This document shows positions 45,601 through 57,458 of a DNA stretch of 64,000 bases, piece after piece. Below the pieces are notes generated by a model. The model searched no databases, was not told where the DNA came from, and saw only the letters and a list, made by a program, of their open reading frames with translations. Position 1 is the stretch's first letter. Each line of letters opens with the position of its first letter. Both the position numbers and the translations under genes were made by a program. The stretch comes from Daedaleopsis sinensis (taxonomy: Eukaryota; Basidiomycota; Agaricomycetes; Polyporales; Polyporaceae). The DNA lies in assembly GCA_033807695.1 (NCBI GenBank), contig CM066303.1, forward strand, positions 1,488,001-1,552,000, in the 5' to 3' direction.

Positions 45601-47004
45601 CTCGTGACCGGATCGTGATGTCTTAATATGAGATGTTGTCAGTGTTCCGACGAATGTACGGTGTGACAGAACTAGCTGCGTGTTTCGTTAATAAACACGG
45701 CTTCTTATCGGTTTCGCTAATGTTTGTCCTTCAGGCAAACGATACTCTTATCGATAAATGTCAGCTGGGCTCGCTCGAGAGGCGTGGCCGACGATGATCA
45801 GCCTTGCATCCGACTCCGTATGCGCATCCAGCGCCGAATGTGACCCCACCCTCAGAGATAAGTACAGGAAAGTGCACCTCACACCCACGCCGCTGCTGCC
45901 GCCGCCTGTCTCGACGTCAAACAAGCACGATGTCTTAATGGCTATTATTGCCGCTAGCCCTCCTTTCTTGTCGCTCGGTCACAATGCGGGGACAGCCGAC
46001 GAAGACCCGTGGGGTGACCTTCTGACTTCACGAAGCTGATCTGATAGACGGAATGATGTATGGCGCCGGCGTTTTAGAAAGGGCACCGTTCTATGCAAGT
46101 ACGACTCACGATGCTGTGACGGAGACAGGACTCGGACTGAAAAGCACCCTCGTCGCCAAGCAGTTCAAAATACACCTCAGCGAGGATTATACATTGTCGG
46201 TGCTGTCCTCTTTCACTCCATTGAATACGATCTGACCATTTCATGTGCTCCAGGGCATGTCTCCCGAGCGTCATCCGGCCGCCGTGCCGTGACGCTCACT
46301 GTATCGCGCCAATGTACCAACATTGAACGCTGGTACCGGTACTATGACCCGCTGTGAGACTCAGCGGTTCGCACTAACGTCGTGAGCGTCAACTAGCTCG
46401 CGGCGATGCAAGCTCACTGAGGTTGGCTCAGGGTGTGCGGCTGACGTCGCTTGCCCGGACCTCCAGGACGGCGCCAGAGGTCATATACGTTGGAGGGCGG
46501 TCGGTCTCATCCACGCCGGTGCACATGGTCAGTCCGACACTTCCAACAAATGGGCCGCACGATCATGGCGAGTGGAGTCCCGTCCGGGGACTTTGACAAG
46601 CGACCTCAGATAGCATGGACTTTGACTCCCGTAGGTGCTTCGGAGCTAGGTTACTAGAAACGTGACATGATTCCATGTTGAACGTCGATTCTGACGCTTT
46701 GCACAGGCTTCAACTGTTACGACAGTGGAGACCTTAGAATGAGGAGCCCACAGTGCCGTTAGCCACCCCGCAGACGCTAGGTTGGGGGTGCATTTTTGCC
46801 GTCTAGAATGACAGATTTTTCCTACTTGCATTGATCACAATTTTAAAATGTCTGCACCAGCGGTGTGCAAGCACTCGTTGTGGCACGATACATGATAGCC
46901 AGTCCGTATAAAAACCTGCTGCGAACCTCTCGTTCACCCCATCCCCAGCATTCGCTTACACATACCACTCACCGCTTCACATCACCACAAGCAACTTAAC
47001 AGCA
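45601..47004. other. Intergenic region with secreted-protein promoter
   Basis: No gene was recognised in 1.4 kb. Near the right end, TATAAAAAC at about 46907 and a CA-rich leader precede the small secreted protein gene. Confidence 0.5.
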
Positions 47005-47377
47005 ATGAACTTGAAGAACCTGATCTACTCGATCCCTCTGTTGCTCGTGTACTCGAGCATGGTCGTCGCCACCTCGGTCAATATCCAGGGCGTAGTCGAA
47101 GCCTCCGCGGCTGAGAACCCCGAGATAATTCCCAACTTCTGTCCGGAGGGACGGGTGAGTCGTCTACACAACCGTGTATTGAATGTTACACTCATTACAG
47201 TTTTCATAGCGGTGCACGTCTGACCGGGAGTGCGGTTGTAAGTCTCGACATGGCACCACATAAATCGGTGTCTTTCGCGCAGAGGCTGACTGTGACTTAG
47301 CGTGCTCCTGCAACAATATCCGCGGCATATGCCAGTTGTACGAGCCATTTTTCTCATCCACTTCTACTGCATCATAG
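47005..47377 (+). CDS. Small secreted cysteine-rich protein
   Basis: Three exons (47005-47154, 47210-47237, 47301-47377) encode 84 residues. The N-terminus (MNLKNLIYSIPLLLVYSSMV, cleavage likely after VVA) is a signal peptide. The mature part has six cysteines in the C-terminal half (FCPEG, RCTSDREC, SCSCNN, GIC), compatible with three disulfides. A TATA element and a strong leader suggest high expression. Acceptors were chosen to avoid in-frame stops; the second (TTAG at 47297-47300) restores CSCNNIRGICQL. Small secreted proteins of this form occur widely in wood-decay and symbiotic basidiomycetes, with roles mostly unknown. Confidence 0.7.
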
Positions 47378-48259
47378 ACTGACTGTGACCCGTTCGATTT
47401 GTAGGTAAATCATCAGCCGCGACGTAAGCACAGGCACTCTAAAATGCAGGGGCTTGCGGTCTACGTCCCTGTCATTGTCACGTGAAGTCGTGCCTTCTCC
47501 GTCTCCCATTCTTCCTTCACCGTTAGCTTCTACCTCGTCTCGCGGTATTTGCATTGACTCATTTGCCCTCATTCCACCACCAACGTATGTACTTCTATCC
47601 AAGATGCAGTACTGCCACACTCTCGTTTGACTCCCTTGTCCTCTATCCCCCGTTCGCTTCGATTGGCTCGATGCATCATGTATCCTCAAATGTAGCCCCG
47701 TCAGCGACTTCTTTTTGAAAAATTGTATGTTTGATTGTGTAGAGAAGATCGAGAAGAGATGTAGAAAATACGGTGTATATTCAACACCCGTAATCCCGCT
47801 CGTTGTCGAAGAAGCTCTAAAATGTACTGCACTGGCAAGCCTCCTGATACCGTCTCAACACAACGTATATTCAGCTTCTGTCATCTAAGAGGTTTAGAGT
47901 ATTCTCGAACACTTGGATAATATAATATACCAACGCACGCAGGCTAGTACATGAAGAATGGATGGTAGTAGTATCGTAACCGGTCTACACTGATAGTTCG
48001 ACGGCATTATCAAGTTATGTATTCACAGACTACAGTACAGCATGTAAAGTGATCATACCCTGGGGAAACGAATTCGAAACGGACTCTGTCTCAGGCCTGA
48101 CAGATTCCTCTCGAATTCCCAACGGTTGAGGCGGAATGATGCAGGAGCGCAGAAGCATGAGCATGGTGATAGACGGAAAGGTCAGATGGCTACACAGAGT
48201 GTGTTAGCGAACGGAGTAAATAGTACAGAGGAAATTGCACAAAGTTCGAGCTCATATGT
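47378..48259. other. Intergenic region, no gene seen
   Basis: About 880 bases between the secreted-protein gene and the end of the first NACHT gene, AT-rich, without coding character. Confidence 0.5.
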
Positions 48260-50951
48260 TCACCTAGGAGCAACAAAGAGCCACAAATATAAGTCGTCCA
48301 GCATGTACCGTACCACATCAATGAACCTTGTGACAAGCGCGGCGTTCTCCTCGTCCCGGGCCCGTTGAAGTAACTCCTCCTCGACAGGATGCTTTCTGAG
48401 ATAGGTGAACGCGAACCAAAGGTCTCCATCATGTGGAACTGGAGGAAGGATGTTCTCTTCTGCGTATGTGCCGAAATCGACGAATAGAGAGGATGTGTGG
48501 TTAGAGTCCAGGTAGGACAGGACAGTGCGTACGCAGCCGATTGCAAGAAGGTCTTCGAATTTCTTCAGCAACGCGGCGTCTTCAACGTCACTTATTTCGA
48601 CCACGCTGCGCCCACTGAGTTGTGTTCGGAGATATGTGTAGGCGAAATGGAGGTCGTCCGCCTCGAGTAAAGTGAATCTAGAGAAATTTAGCACTTGCGG
48701 TGTGAGCTCGACGAGTGATGGAGGGACAAAGGGGGCTGAGGGTCCAAGAGAGTCCAGGATAATGCGAGCGCAGGCAACAGTCAAGCGAGTCTCCATAACT
48801 GCGGCTGGAACTCGGACGCACGAAGACGAGGTATGGTGTGCAAGAAATGCTCGACATGCGGGATGTATGAAGCGAAGTTCAGCGTCAACATCGAATGGAT
48901 CGTAGACAAGAATGGATCGGAATGTGACAAGCGTGTCTATGATGCGCGTGTGTGGGACGTTTGTGAGAAGGCCGAGTGCGCGAGGCGACACTGGAAGCAC
49001 ATCCGACTCCGAAGGATCAGGAATGTAACCCAGGAGGGAGACTAACAGCCTAGTAGTCGCAAGGTCGTGATTTGGATTATCCTTGAGCTCCGTGGCAAGT
49101 GTGTCTTCCAGTGCATTGTAGAGTCGTGAGCTCATCTCTTCGGATGCGAGGTGGCGTACCGGGTCGTCTAGACGGCTCGGAGACTCCGAGAGTAGGAATA
49201 GGACTGCTATCCGAGCATACAAGAGCCATCCGTGCGCTTCTTCGGCCAGCTGTTTCAGCACCGTCGGATTACGGATGCACCAAAGCCTACTCCAATCATA
49301 AGTAGACAGCTCTTTTTGCATGAAGATTTGAATGTCGTGGGGTGAGGGTTGCATGTCGATGAGTTGTATGGAATCCCGGAATTGATGAGAGTTGAGAACT
49401 TCACGAACGTAGCGGTGCTCCGGTCGTGACATTATCAGAATGCGTATAGCTGAGGATGACTGGACGCTCCCCTGTAGGAGACGTAACAGAAGCTCGGGAA
49501 CAAGCACATCAGCTTGCTGTGTACACTCATCGAGAGCGTCGACAATTATGACGAGCGGTGTGCGCGTGTCTAGAAAAGAGCTTAGAGGCTTCTCGAATAG
49601 CTCATACCAGGCAAATGGCGCCTGGTACGAGGACTCCAACCGGTAGACTTGGGATCCATGCGGTGCCCTTCCATGTTCGGACAAGTAGCTTCTGGCCGCG
49701 GAGACGACTGAGTCGCGTAAAGCGGGCTGGAAAATGGCGAGTTGAACACCCAGTGAAGCGAAAAACACCTCTGTCGAGTTCAAACTCGGTGCGTCTCTAG
49801 AGAAAAAGAAGGACGCTCCAAGAGTGCTGCGTTCCTCGAGGCGTCGGCAGAGCTCCACAGCTAGGGTAGACTTTCCGGTTCCGGCCCCTCCTCGCAGGAA
49901 CACCACGTGTTTCTCCGGCCAACGCGTTCCCTCTGTCCATGACTGGATGTCTTCGAGAAGGGCCTCGCCGATACCATCCCAGCAATGTTGTACTGTGGTA
50001 GAAGCAGCCCGAAAGCTTGCATCGACACCAGACGTTAGGGCCTTGAGAATGTTATCTGCATTAACCGTACGTGAGACTCCTGGACAGGAATCAGAAGTAT
50101 CTCGAGGAGTGACATACGTTCCGCCTGCGAGAAGCCGTGAGTGCCCTAGTAAAAATAATGGTACATTGATGACAGCTTACTAGTACGTCGTATAACACCT
50201 TCTCGACTAGCGGGGAGATACCCAAAGCGCCGTCAGACTGCGGCTGTCATTAGAGCCTCATGCATTAGACCTGGTTCATTACTAGTTGCTCACGTGAAAC
50301 CTTTTCCGCGCGCCTGCAATTGATCCATTCAACTCCCTAAGTACTACCGAGTCGGCGTTGTTGAAGAGCCACTGTGATATCCATGTAGCACGAGAGAGAC
50401 TCGAAGAGAGTGTGTAAGCTTCCTCAAGCTCTCTATTATCAGGTATTAGTAGTCTCTCTACCATCCACCTACGCTCAGTACAATGACTCACTGGTTTAGA
50501 GTATCGATACGTGCAATCAATGGTTCTGCACGAGATAAACGGTTCTCTATCTCCAGACGTCCAGAGGAGCCGACACTGAACTCCTGTATCTGAGTGTCTA
50601 TTCTCTGCTTCACGTCGTAGAGAGCAATGTGAAGCCTCTCCAGCTGGTTGCGCAGCGTGCGCAACAGCTTCGGGTGGGCTCTTGAAGTCTAAAGCCTCCT
50701 GGTATGAATAGCAAACTCGTGAAAGTGGCGATTAGCTAATTTACCTGTGCTCTCTCTAAGATATCGTGCATGAGCCCAAACGGAGTACCGAAGTTCGGTA
50801 TAGGGATTGTGTCCGCCTCTCCCTTCGCCGCGCTCAGAGTGTGTTTGCTGAACACTTCGGAGGCCCTGGTTGGCATGCGTGGAGTGATTGCGTCGCGAAG
50901 TCGCTTCAGACGGAGTAAGCGGCCCTGCCAGTAGGTTTGAAAACTATGCAT
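48260..50951 (-). CDS. NLR-like NACHT NTPase, copy 1
   Basis: Exons 50951-50745, 50688-50492, 50432-50294, 50237-50181, 50145-50118 and 50055-48260 give 807 residues. The N-terminal helical region (TIPIPNFGTPFGLMHDILER, then RTLRNQLERLHIALYDVKQR) resembles the MLKL-type four-helix domain common before fungal NACHT modules. The P-loop is RGGAGTGKST and Walker B is LVIIVDALDEC. MSRPEHRYVREVL and HGWLLYARIAVLFLL follow as in NACHT/STAND proteins. About 270 C-terminal residues are helical, but no WD40, ankyrin or TPR repeats are recognisable. The family acts in fungal non-self recognition and programmed cell death. The start codon is uncertain (50951 or the Met about 25 residues later). Confidence 0.82.
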
Positions 50952-51360
50952 ACGATAAGGGTGAGAGGATCCAAGTAACTCAAACCAAGGAGATGGAGGG
51001 GTATCTTCCGGAGAGAGATTATATACTCAAGAACATGTGCATACCTTTATGTAATAGCTCAGGCTGCCAGCTGTCTGCCAGCTGCAGTGCGTGTACACTG
51101 CAGGAGCGCGGGCGGCAGTGGCATCGGGTTCGACTCCGAGACGCCGAGTGCATGCGCCCGGCGACCTCACGTGGTTGCTGCGGGCCTCATCGCGTCCTGC
51201 CACCAGAGCCTGCCTGGCAGCAGGTTGAATGATGCATGCATGGTGGACATATGCATGATGCATGATGCCCGCGCGAGGGAGGTGAGACTGACTGTGTTTA
51301 CCGATCCTCATCCCACTCCCCCTTGAACCCGAGGTTCACCATATACGTCCTCTTAGACCG
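50952..51360. promoter_or_regulatory. Divergent promoter region of the two NACHT genes
   Basis: A 409-bp gap between head-to-head paralogues. It includes a short palindromic run, TGCATGCATGG with three further ATGCAT-like units (51230-51270). Confidence 0.4.
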
Positions 51361-53892
51361 ATGTATCACATTCGCGACGGCGTTGGCAAGGTACACGAAG
51401 GTCTCACCTATCTTGGCGACGGAGATGCCTCAGGAGGAGCAATTGTGGTAACCACTAAAGTCCTCAAGATTGCCAAGGAGGCCGCGGGCACGATTCCTGT
51501 ACCAGGTCTGGGGCTAGTGTTCGAGCTGCTGCTCGACATTCTGGAGAAGGCACAGGTATGGGACTCGATCGAGTTATTGAGGTCATTCGCATGCTAACAA
51601 GGCTAACTGCTCTCTCTAATCAGACCTCACAGGCTAACCGCAAAGAGCTCGAAGAGCTACGAGAAGAGATCGGCAGGCTCTACATGCATCTCGAGAATGT
51701 CAAGGGGAAAGTGGAATCTAGGATGAAACAATTCAGCGCCGACTCATCTGAGCGCCGTGAGCTGGAGGGTGGTCTACCTTGTGCAGTGCCGTTGATCAGT
51801 CGCATTGAGCTGCTGAAGGAGTACGTTACTGACTGGTTGACGCATGGATTGAAACATGACCACTCTGTATTTATGACAGGGAGCTCGAGAAGGCTCACAT
51901 CCGATCTGCTAGCCTCTTGCATAGCTCTTGGCTATCGAGATGGTTCTTCAGCGATGCCGATGCCGACGTTCTCAAGGAGTTGCGAACTCAAATTTCCAAA
52001 GCACGCAATAGGTTTCAGGTGCGAATCCGCGGCATCTCAACTTCTACCTAGTGCGAATTGATGACATCCGCAGTTTGACGGCCTCATGAACATCGAGATG
52101 TTAGTTGAGAAGATTTTGAACAAACTCCTGGTACGTGAAGTTGGACCGACTCTCAATTATGATCCAATGCACTCATATTCGGTATCTGGTACTTCCTTAG
52201 GGCGAAGGTGATGGTGATCAGGTCAGACTAAGCGCTTTTGCTAATAAAGTTATTATGTAGCGGATAAACACGTCTTGGAGCAATTGTCGCCCGGTATCGA
52301 TGCTAGTTATCTAGCGGCGATCAACGAAGTCAAGAGTCATTATCTAGGAGGTACACGGAGAGAACTGTTCGAAGATCTCAACGCATGGATTCTCGGAAGC
52401 AATCCAGAGTGGCGGAGCAAGCCCGTCATGTTCCTTCGCGGAGAGGCAGGGATCGGGAAGTCTACCGTTGCTACAGAGCTATGTCGGCAGCTCCAGAAAA
52501 AGAAAGTCCTTGGCGCGTCGTTCTTCTTCACTCGAGGAGCACAGAAACTTGATTCGACAGAGCTGTTCTTCCCAACAATCGCCGTCCAGCTCGCGAATCT
52601 CCAGCCCTCCACGCGTCCACACATCGTCGCCTCCGCGCGCCAGTATCTACAGTCTGGCAGGGTATTAAGGATGCAATTTGCGTACGAGGAGCTCCTAGAG
52701 AAGCCGCTGAGGGCTCTTTCAACGACCCATCCGCCATTTGTCATCGTCGTGGACGCGCTTGACGAATGTACGCAGCAGGCGTCATTGCTTGTCCCCGAGT
52801 TCCTGAGATACCTTCTGAACGGGGCCAATTCGTTTGGTACAACCCTGCGCATTCTCATTCTGTCACGGCCAGAGTTGCACTACGTTCGCGACGTCCTAGA
52901 CTCCGAACCGTACAAGGACTCCGTGCTGACGATCTCGCTCTCAAACCCCCGCTACGCTCTGTCGGCCCATAGGGACATCCGTGCGCTCATCAAGAACAAA
53001 CTCGACGCGAACGAGTGGAGCAAGAGATGGGCCTCCTCCAAAGGTGCTTTTGATGTCATCACACAGCTCACGGAACGCTCGAATGGTGTCTTCGTGTACG
53101 CTGAAACGGCGATGTCCTTCCTCCTCAACGACACGAAAAACCTTGACGAAAGACTCGAACTCCTTCTCTCGGCAGAGAAGCCCATCGGTCTGAGCGACCT
53201 GGACGCGCTCTATCTCACAGTCCTGGAGACCGCTTTTCCAAAGAAGGACCGACTTCCGAGCGAGCTGTCGCGCATGCAGAAGGTTCTTGGATACATCGCA
53301 GTAATGCGCGAGCAAGGCGGAGGCTTCACCCCACGGACCCTTCAGTATCTCACCGGGATGACTATCGAAGGCTCTATGTCGATATTGAACAAGCTGCGCT
53401 CCGTGGTCCACTTCGAGCTCGACAACCCCGACTCTCGCTTCCGCGTGGTACACCTCACATTTCGCGAGTTTCTCCTCGGGAATAACTCGCCGGAGCCATT
53501 CCACGTCGTCTCGTCCAATGCGCATGCTCAGTTATCCATTCATTGCATGACAATCCTCCTTCTCTACGTCAAGATTCCGGGTTGGAAGCCGTCGGCGGAG
53601 CTCAAGATCTGTCAGGAGAGCACCCGCCGTCATCCCGGGGACGACCGCCCGTTTCCCTTCCATGTGTGGTACGCGGTGACACATCTAGAGGAGCATCGAA
53701 GGCTCTCGATATCGACTCGCGGGGAGAGTGAAGAGGATCGACAGATCGTGATGCGCTACGAGCTCATGACGCAGTCCAAGTCTGACTCCCTCGAGTATTG
53801 GCTGAGTCGCCGTCTTGGCGCAGGTACGTTGGTGCTCTCTCTAAACCATCTCATCATCTTTGAATTGTTTCAACCTTTGTCTAGGCAAATGA
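51361..53892 (+). CDS. NLR-like NACHT NTPase, copy 2
   Basis: Exons 51361-51555, 51624-51820, 51880-52018, 52074-52130, 52201-52213, 52261-53823 and 53885-53892 give about 723 residues. The N-terminal four-helix-like domain (GTIPVPGLGLVFELLLDILE, then ANRKELEELREEIGRLYMHL) matches copy 1. The P-loop is RGEAGIGKST, Walker B is FVIVVDALDEC, then come LSRPELHYVRDVL and NGVFVYAETAMSFLL. The end (FRVVHLTFREFLL and about 130 more residues) lacks a repeat sensor domain. The 13-bp exon and the final 8-bp exon are inferred; the protein might end differently. Exons of 197, 139 and 57 bp are the same lengths as in copy 1, so the pair arose by inverted duplication. Confidence 0.82.
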
Positions 53893-54000
53893 GGTGGATG
53901 TCGATGATACTCCGGAGCTCAGTGCACGAGGCGAACGATCACCGATGCGACATGATATTTAACGTAGTACGGAACTTCCACTGAGACATACGAGCACCTA

Positions 54001-56378
54001 CTACCACACAGGAACCACTGTATCGCCGTGTCTCCACGCGGTTTCGAAGTTGTCTTGACACATCTCCTGCACAGAGTACTCCTCGGACTGATAGTATACA
54101 CGTATGCGTCTGCCCCCCTCTACGAGCCCAGCGGTGAACTTTGAGCCGCTCGCCAATGGCCCTACGATCTTGTTGGTGTTCCATCGTCCATTTGTCTGCC
54201 TAGTGTGTATGACCTCCTGGGACATGTTCATCCAATACACATCCAAAACGACCCCAGCCTCCTCGAGGTATAGTGCGCAGATCGGAGTGCGACTAGGGGC
54301 CTTGCCGCCATCAAACTCGCCTGTGTACATCATCGCACCTGCGTGATAGTGCCGCAGCGAGAAAGACAAAGACTCGCCTTGAAACCATCCGTTTGCGCCA
54401 TGGCCGTACTCGAGAATGTTCAGATCCTCCGACTGGTAGTAGATCCGGTGCTGCAAGCCTTCGAAATTGTATACAATTGCCCCAAGACCGGTGCCGCTCA
54501 GAGCAGTGGGGAAGACCACCGTGCTTCGCGACCACCGTCCGTTGGAGTATTGAAACTCCTTGATCGCGTTGGAGTTCGATTCTGAGTGAGGTGGAATGGG
54601 TAACTCGGACATGTATAGCACACCTGACCTCTGACCTTGACAGTAGACACAAATATTGATGTCGTTGGGCCCATCATGAAAGATGAATGCGGCAATAGAA
54701 GTATTCCTCGCAGCTTGTACATTTAACCCACCTAATCCCCCGCCGTACCACCCTCGTGATATGGAGTAACAGGCTTCTTGAAGCTTATACTCCGGGCTGA
54801 GATAGTATAAAAATACGAACTGCGCGGGATCGATGTCAAAATCACAACTGGGTAGACTATAGGATTTCAGAGGTACTTGCGTTCTCTTCATCATCAACCC
54901 AACTCGGGGCGACGGCAGCAAGCGGTGTAAATGGAGCGGTATCGAATGGTAGAACGTTGCTGCTGGACCACTTCCCTAAGCGGTAGACGCTCTCTCTGAC
55001 ACCACCCAGAGGTTTCTGATAGTACAGAAGGGTGCGCTCCATGTTGAAATTGGCCGCCACGGCAAAGTGCGTCCAAGGGAGGACGTCTAGCGGGCCGTCC
55101 ATTGTGATCGGCCACTTCCACCAGCCGTTGGTCTTGCACTCTCTTGCTGTAGACCAAAACCACCATTTGGTTGTGTACTCGTCAATACGCCGATCTTCGA
55201 TGACGCTGCGTCGCTCGATGGTCGTCTGTTCGCTCTCCTGCGGCCGTAGTCGAAAGAGAGCACAGAGCTGCTGAGAGTGATGATTCGCGGACTCCGAAGT
55301 AGGCACGACGGTCCATGCCCTGAAGTTATCCTGGGCCGGTACACTCTTCGTTGTGTATGCCTCGTAGATCTCGTCGGCGGACTCCTGAACGGCGGCGACG
55401 CATCGTTTTAGATTGTCGGAGGCCACCTCGTCAAGGGCGCGTTTGCCACCGAAGCACCGCCATGATTCCCCCTTCAGATTCTCAACGGCCAAGCCGATCG
55501 CCCCATCTTCATCGTGCATGAACTGATAACGTTCCGAGAGCGCTCATATACTTAGTAGCAACATCGCATCGCTTGAGCTATGACGTACCTTGGAACACGC
55601 GTCAGCGAATATATCACGGGTCCTGTGTAAACCCCTGCGAGGAGTGCGCAGCCGACCCGCACAGAACATATCCTCGAGAAAGTTATCGGCGAACGCGTTG
55701 AGAGTGTACGCCCTCTCGAGGTCTCCTTCCGCGGCGGTCTGAAGAGCCACAGCATGCCCAACGGCGTAGGCAGAGCGTGCATCGACACCGAAGTGATCCC
55801 AATTAATCCGTGCCAACCCCAGATAGCTCGGAAAACTAGCCGGGCGACGCGCGGTCATATCTTCGAGCTTTGTGGTAACATTCGGTAAATTGCTGTACGC
55901 AACTGAGATATCTTCGCGCTTGGAGACCGCCTCGTTGACCGCTGTGACCTCCGCCTGTAACACGGCGAGAATCTCCTGCGCTTCGTGCGGCTGCCGCATA
56001 CTGGCTTCAGCGAGTGTGTTGTAGGCAGCAAGAAAGCGCGAGGACTTGTCCTGCGCGTCAGATCCGTCGCTGATTGGCTTGTCCGTCCCGTAGAAGTCCC
56101 CTGCGAGGGCGTTGATCTGCCCGTAGGTGACAACGAGTCCGTTTTTGAGCCTGAACTTGCGGTCGATGGCGGCGACCCTCTGCCCGTTGAGGGTATAAAG
56201 GTTGATCGCATCGCCAATGAAGCTGTATTCGTAGTACTCGTAACCTGTAGAAGAGGCGTCAGCGGCAGTCTGCGTACTAGTGATAAGCCCTAGAATACAG
56301 ACCTGACTTGTCCTTCTTTGGCGGTTTGTTCTTTAGCGGAACAGGCACGACAGTGCGACCGAAATCAATTTCCGCCAT
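54001..56378 (-). CDS. Phospholipase C-like domain fused to fucose-specific lectin
   Basis: Exons 56378-56303, 56244-55589, 55522-54899 and 54819-54001 encode 724 residues. The first 270 residues resemble bacterial and fungal zinc phosphatidylcholine phospholipase-like proteins (GDAINLYTLNGQRVAAIDRK, ARINWDHFGVDARSAYAVGH, NAFADNFLEDMFCAGRLRTP, MHDEDGAIGL). As I recall the family, the third motif is ADHFLTDxFxAGHxRTPR; here the first His is Asn and the second is Arg, so catalysis may be lost. From about residue 375 the sequence has the repeating Trp/Tyr blades of the AAL-type fucose lectin (LLYYQKPLGG, HRIYYQSEDLNILEYG, RIRVYYQSEEYSVQEM). The last intron (54898-54820) uses a weak GTTGAT donor chosen to keep the frame. 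There is no signal peptide, so it is probably cytosolic. Confidence 0.72.
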
Positions 56379-57458
56379 TGTGATTTCAGCCGGAGAAGAC
56401 GTCGAAGTCCTATACAAGAATATCGATAACATGTCGGAAGTACTGAAGCGACCTCTTACCTCGGCTGATCCTTGGGAGATGTATCGGTAGACACCGGGAG
56501 TTCAGGAGAGACTGGTGGCCCTGGGGAGCCGGCGCGCTTGTGAAGAATATGTCCTCTAGTAATGATCAGATATGAGCTCAGCTACTAAACGTACGGTGAG
56601 GATCTTACCTGAATAAACGGGGCAACGGCATAGTCGATGAGTACTAGTGTGCTACTTGTCTGCTTGCTGAGAGTTATTGCTGATGATGTAAGCATACACT
56701 ACTGGTTAACACCTGAACGTCGAACTTGGGAGAAACTGACCACACGTACATCGACGCGAGGTACTGTAGCTGACCGGACGAGGAGACACAACTGCGACAA
56801 GATGGCGGTATGCTGGGTCGCTCGCCTCGAGTGCTATCGTTGATGAATAAGATTAGCTCGTGCTTCGAACACGCCGGATGCGCGTGGTTGACGAGAGCCA
56901 ACTTGAACTTAAATTGTCTTTGTTTGGACGACGATCCGCGATCTCATTTCGTGTCACCTGTTGGAATGCTTGGAGTCCACAACAACAATAACAAGAGAAG
57001 ATAGAGATCTCACGATGTTATATTGAGGGGAGCCCGGAGATGTTTTAGACGCTTTAGTGCAGATGTCCGAGTCCCTACAATGATGGTCTTGTAGAGCGTC
57101 GATACGAAGGCGAAGCAGAAGGATGGGACCTGCAAGTTGCCTCTGACTTACCTCGCATGGATGTGAACTGGATACTTTCACAATCTGAGGAGGTATGCGA
57201 TAAACTATACGATGCGAGTCTCCGACAAGCGGTACTGACGGCTCCTAGTAGTACTAGTCCGTTCTCATAATACGGCGACACCCTCCGGTAGTCTCTACGC
57301 ACCGAGGCCGCAGTGCATGCAACAATAAATAGTACGTTATCTGCTATAGGGAGCATTGTCGCCATGCACCTGCAAGTTGCACTCTCAAGAACCTGGTCTT
57401 CGAACTTGCCTGAGCACCCCACGAAGGTGCCGAGCTGCAAGCCTACCAATTTCCCTGA
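56379..57458. other. Intergenic region, no gene seen
   Basis: About 1.1 kb between the lectin-fusion start and the end of the next membrane gene. Short ORFs only. Confidence 0.45.

Noticed and set aside
51110..51150. GGGTTCGACTCCGAG resembling a tRNA T-arm
   Set aside because: No acceptor, D or anticodon arm can be folded around it.
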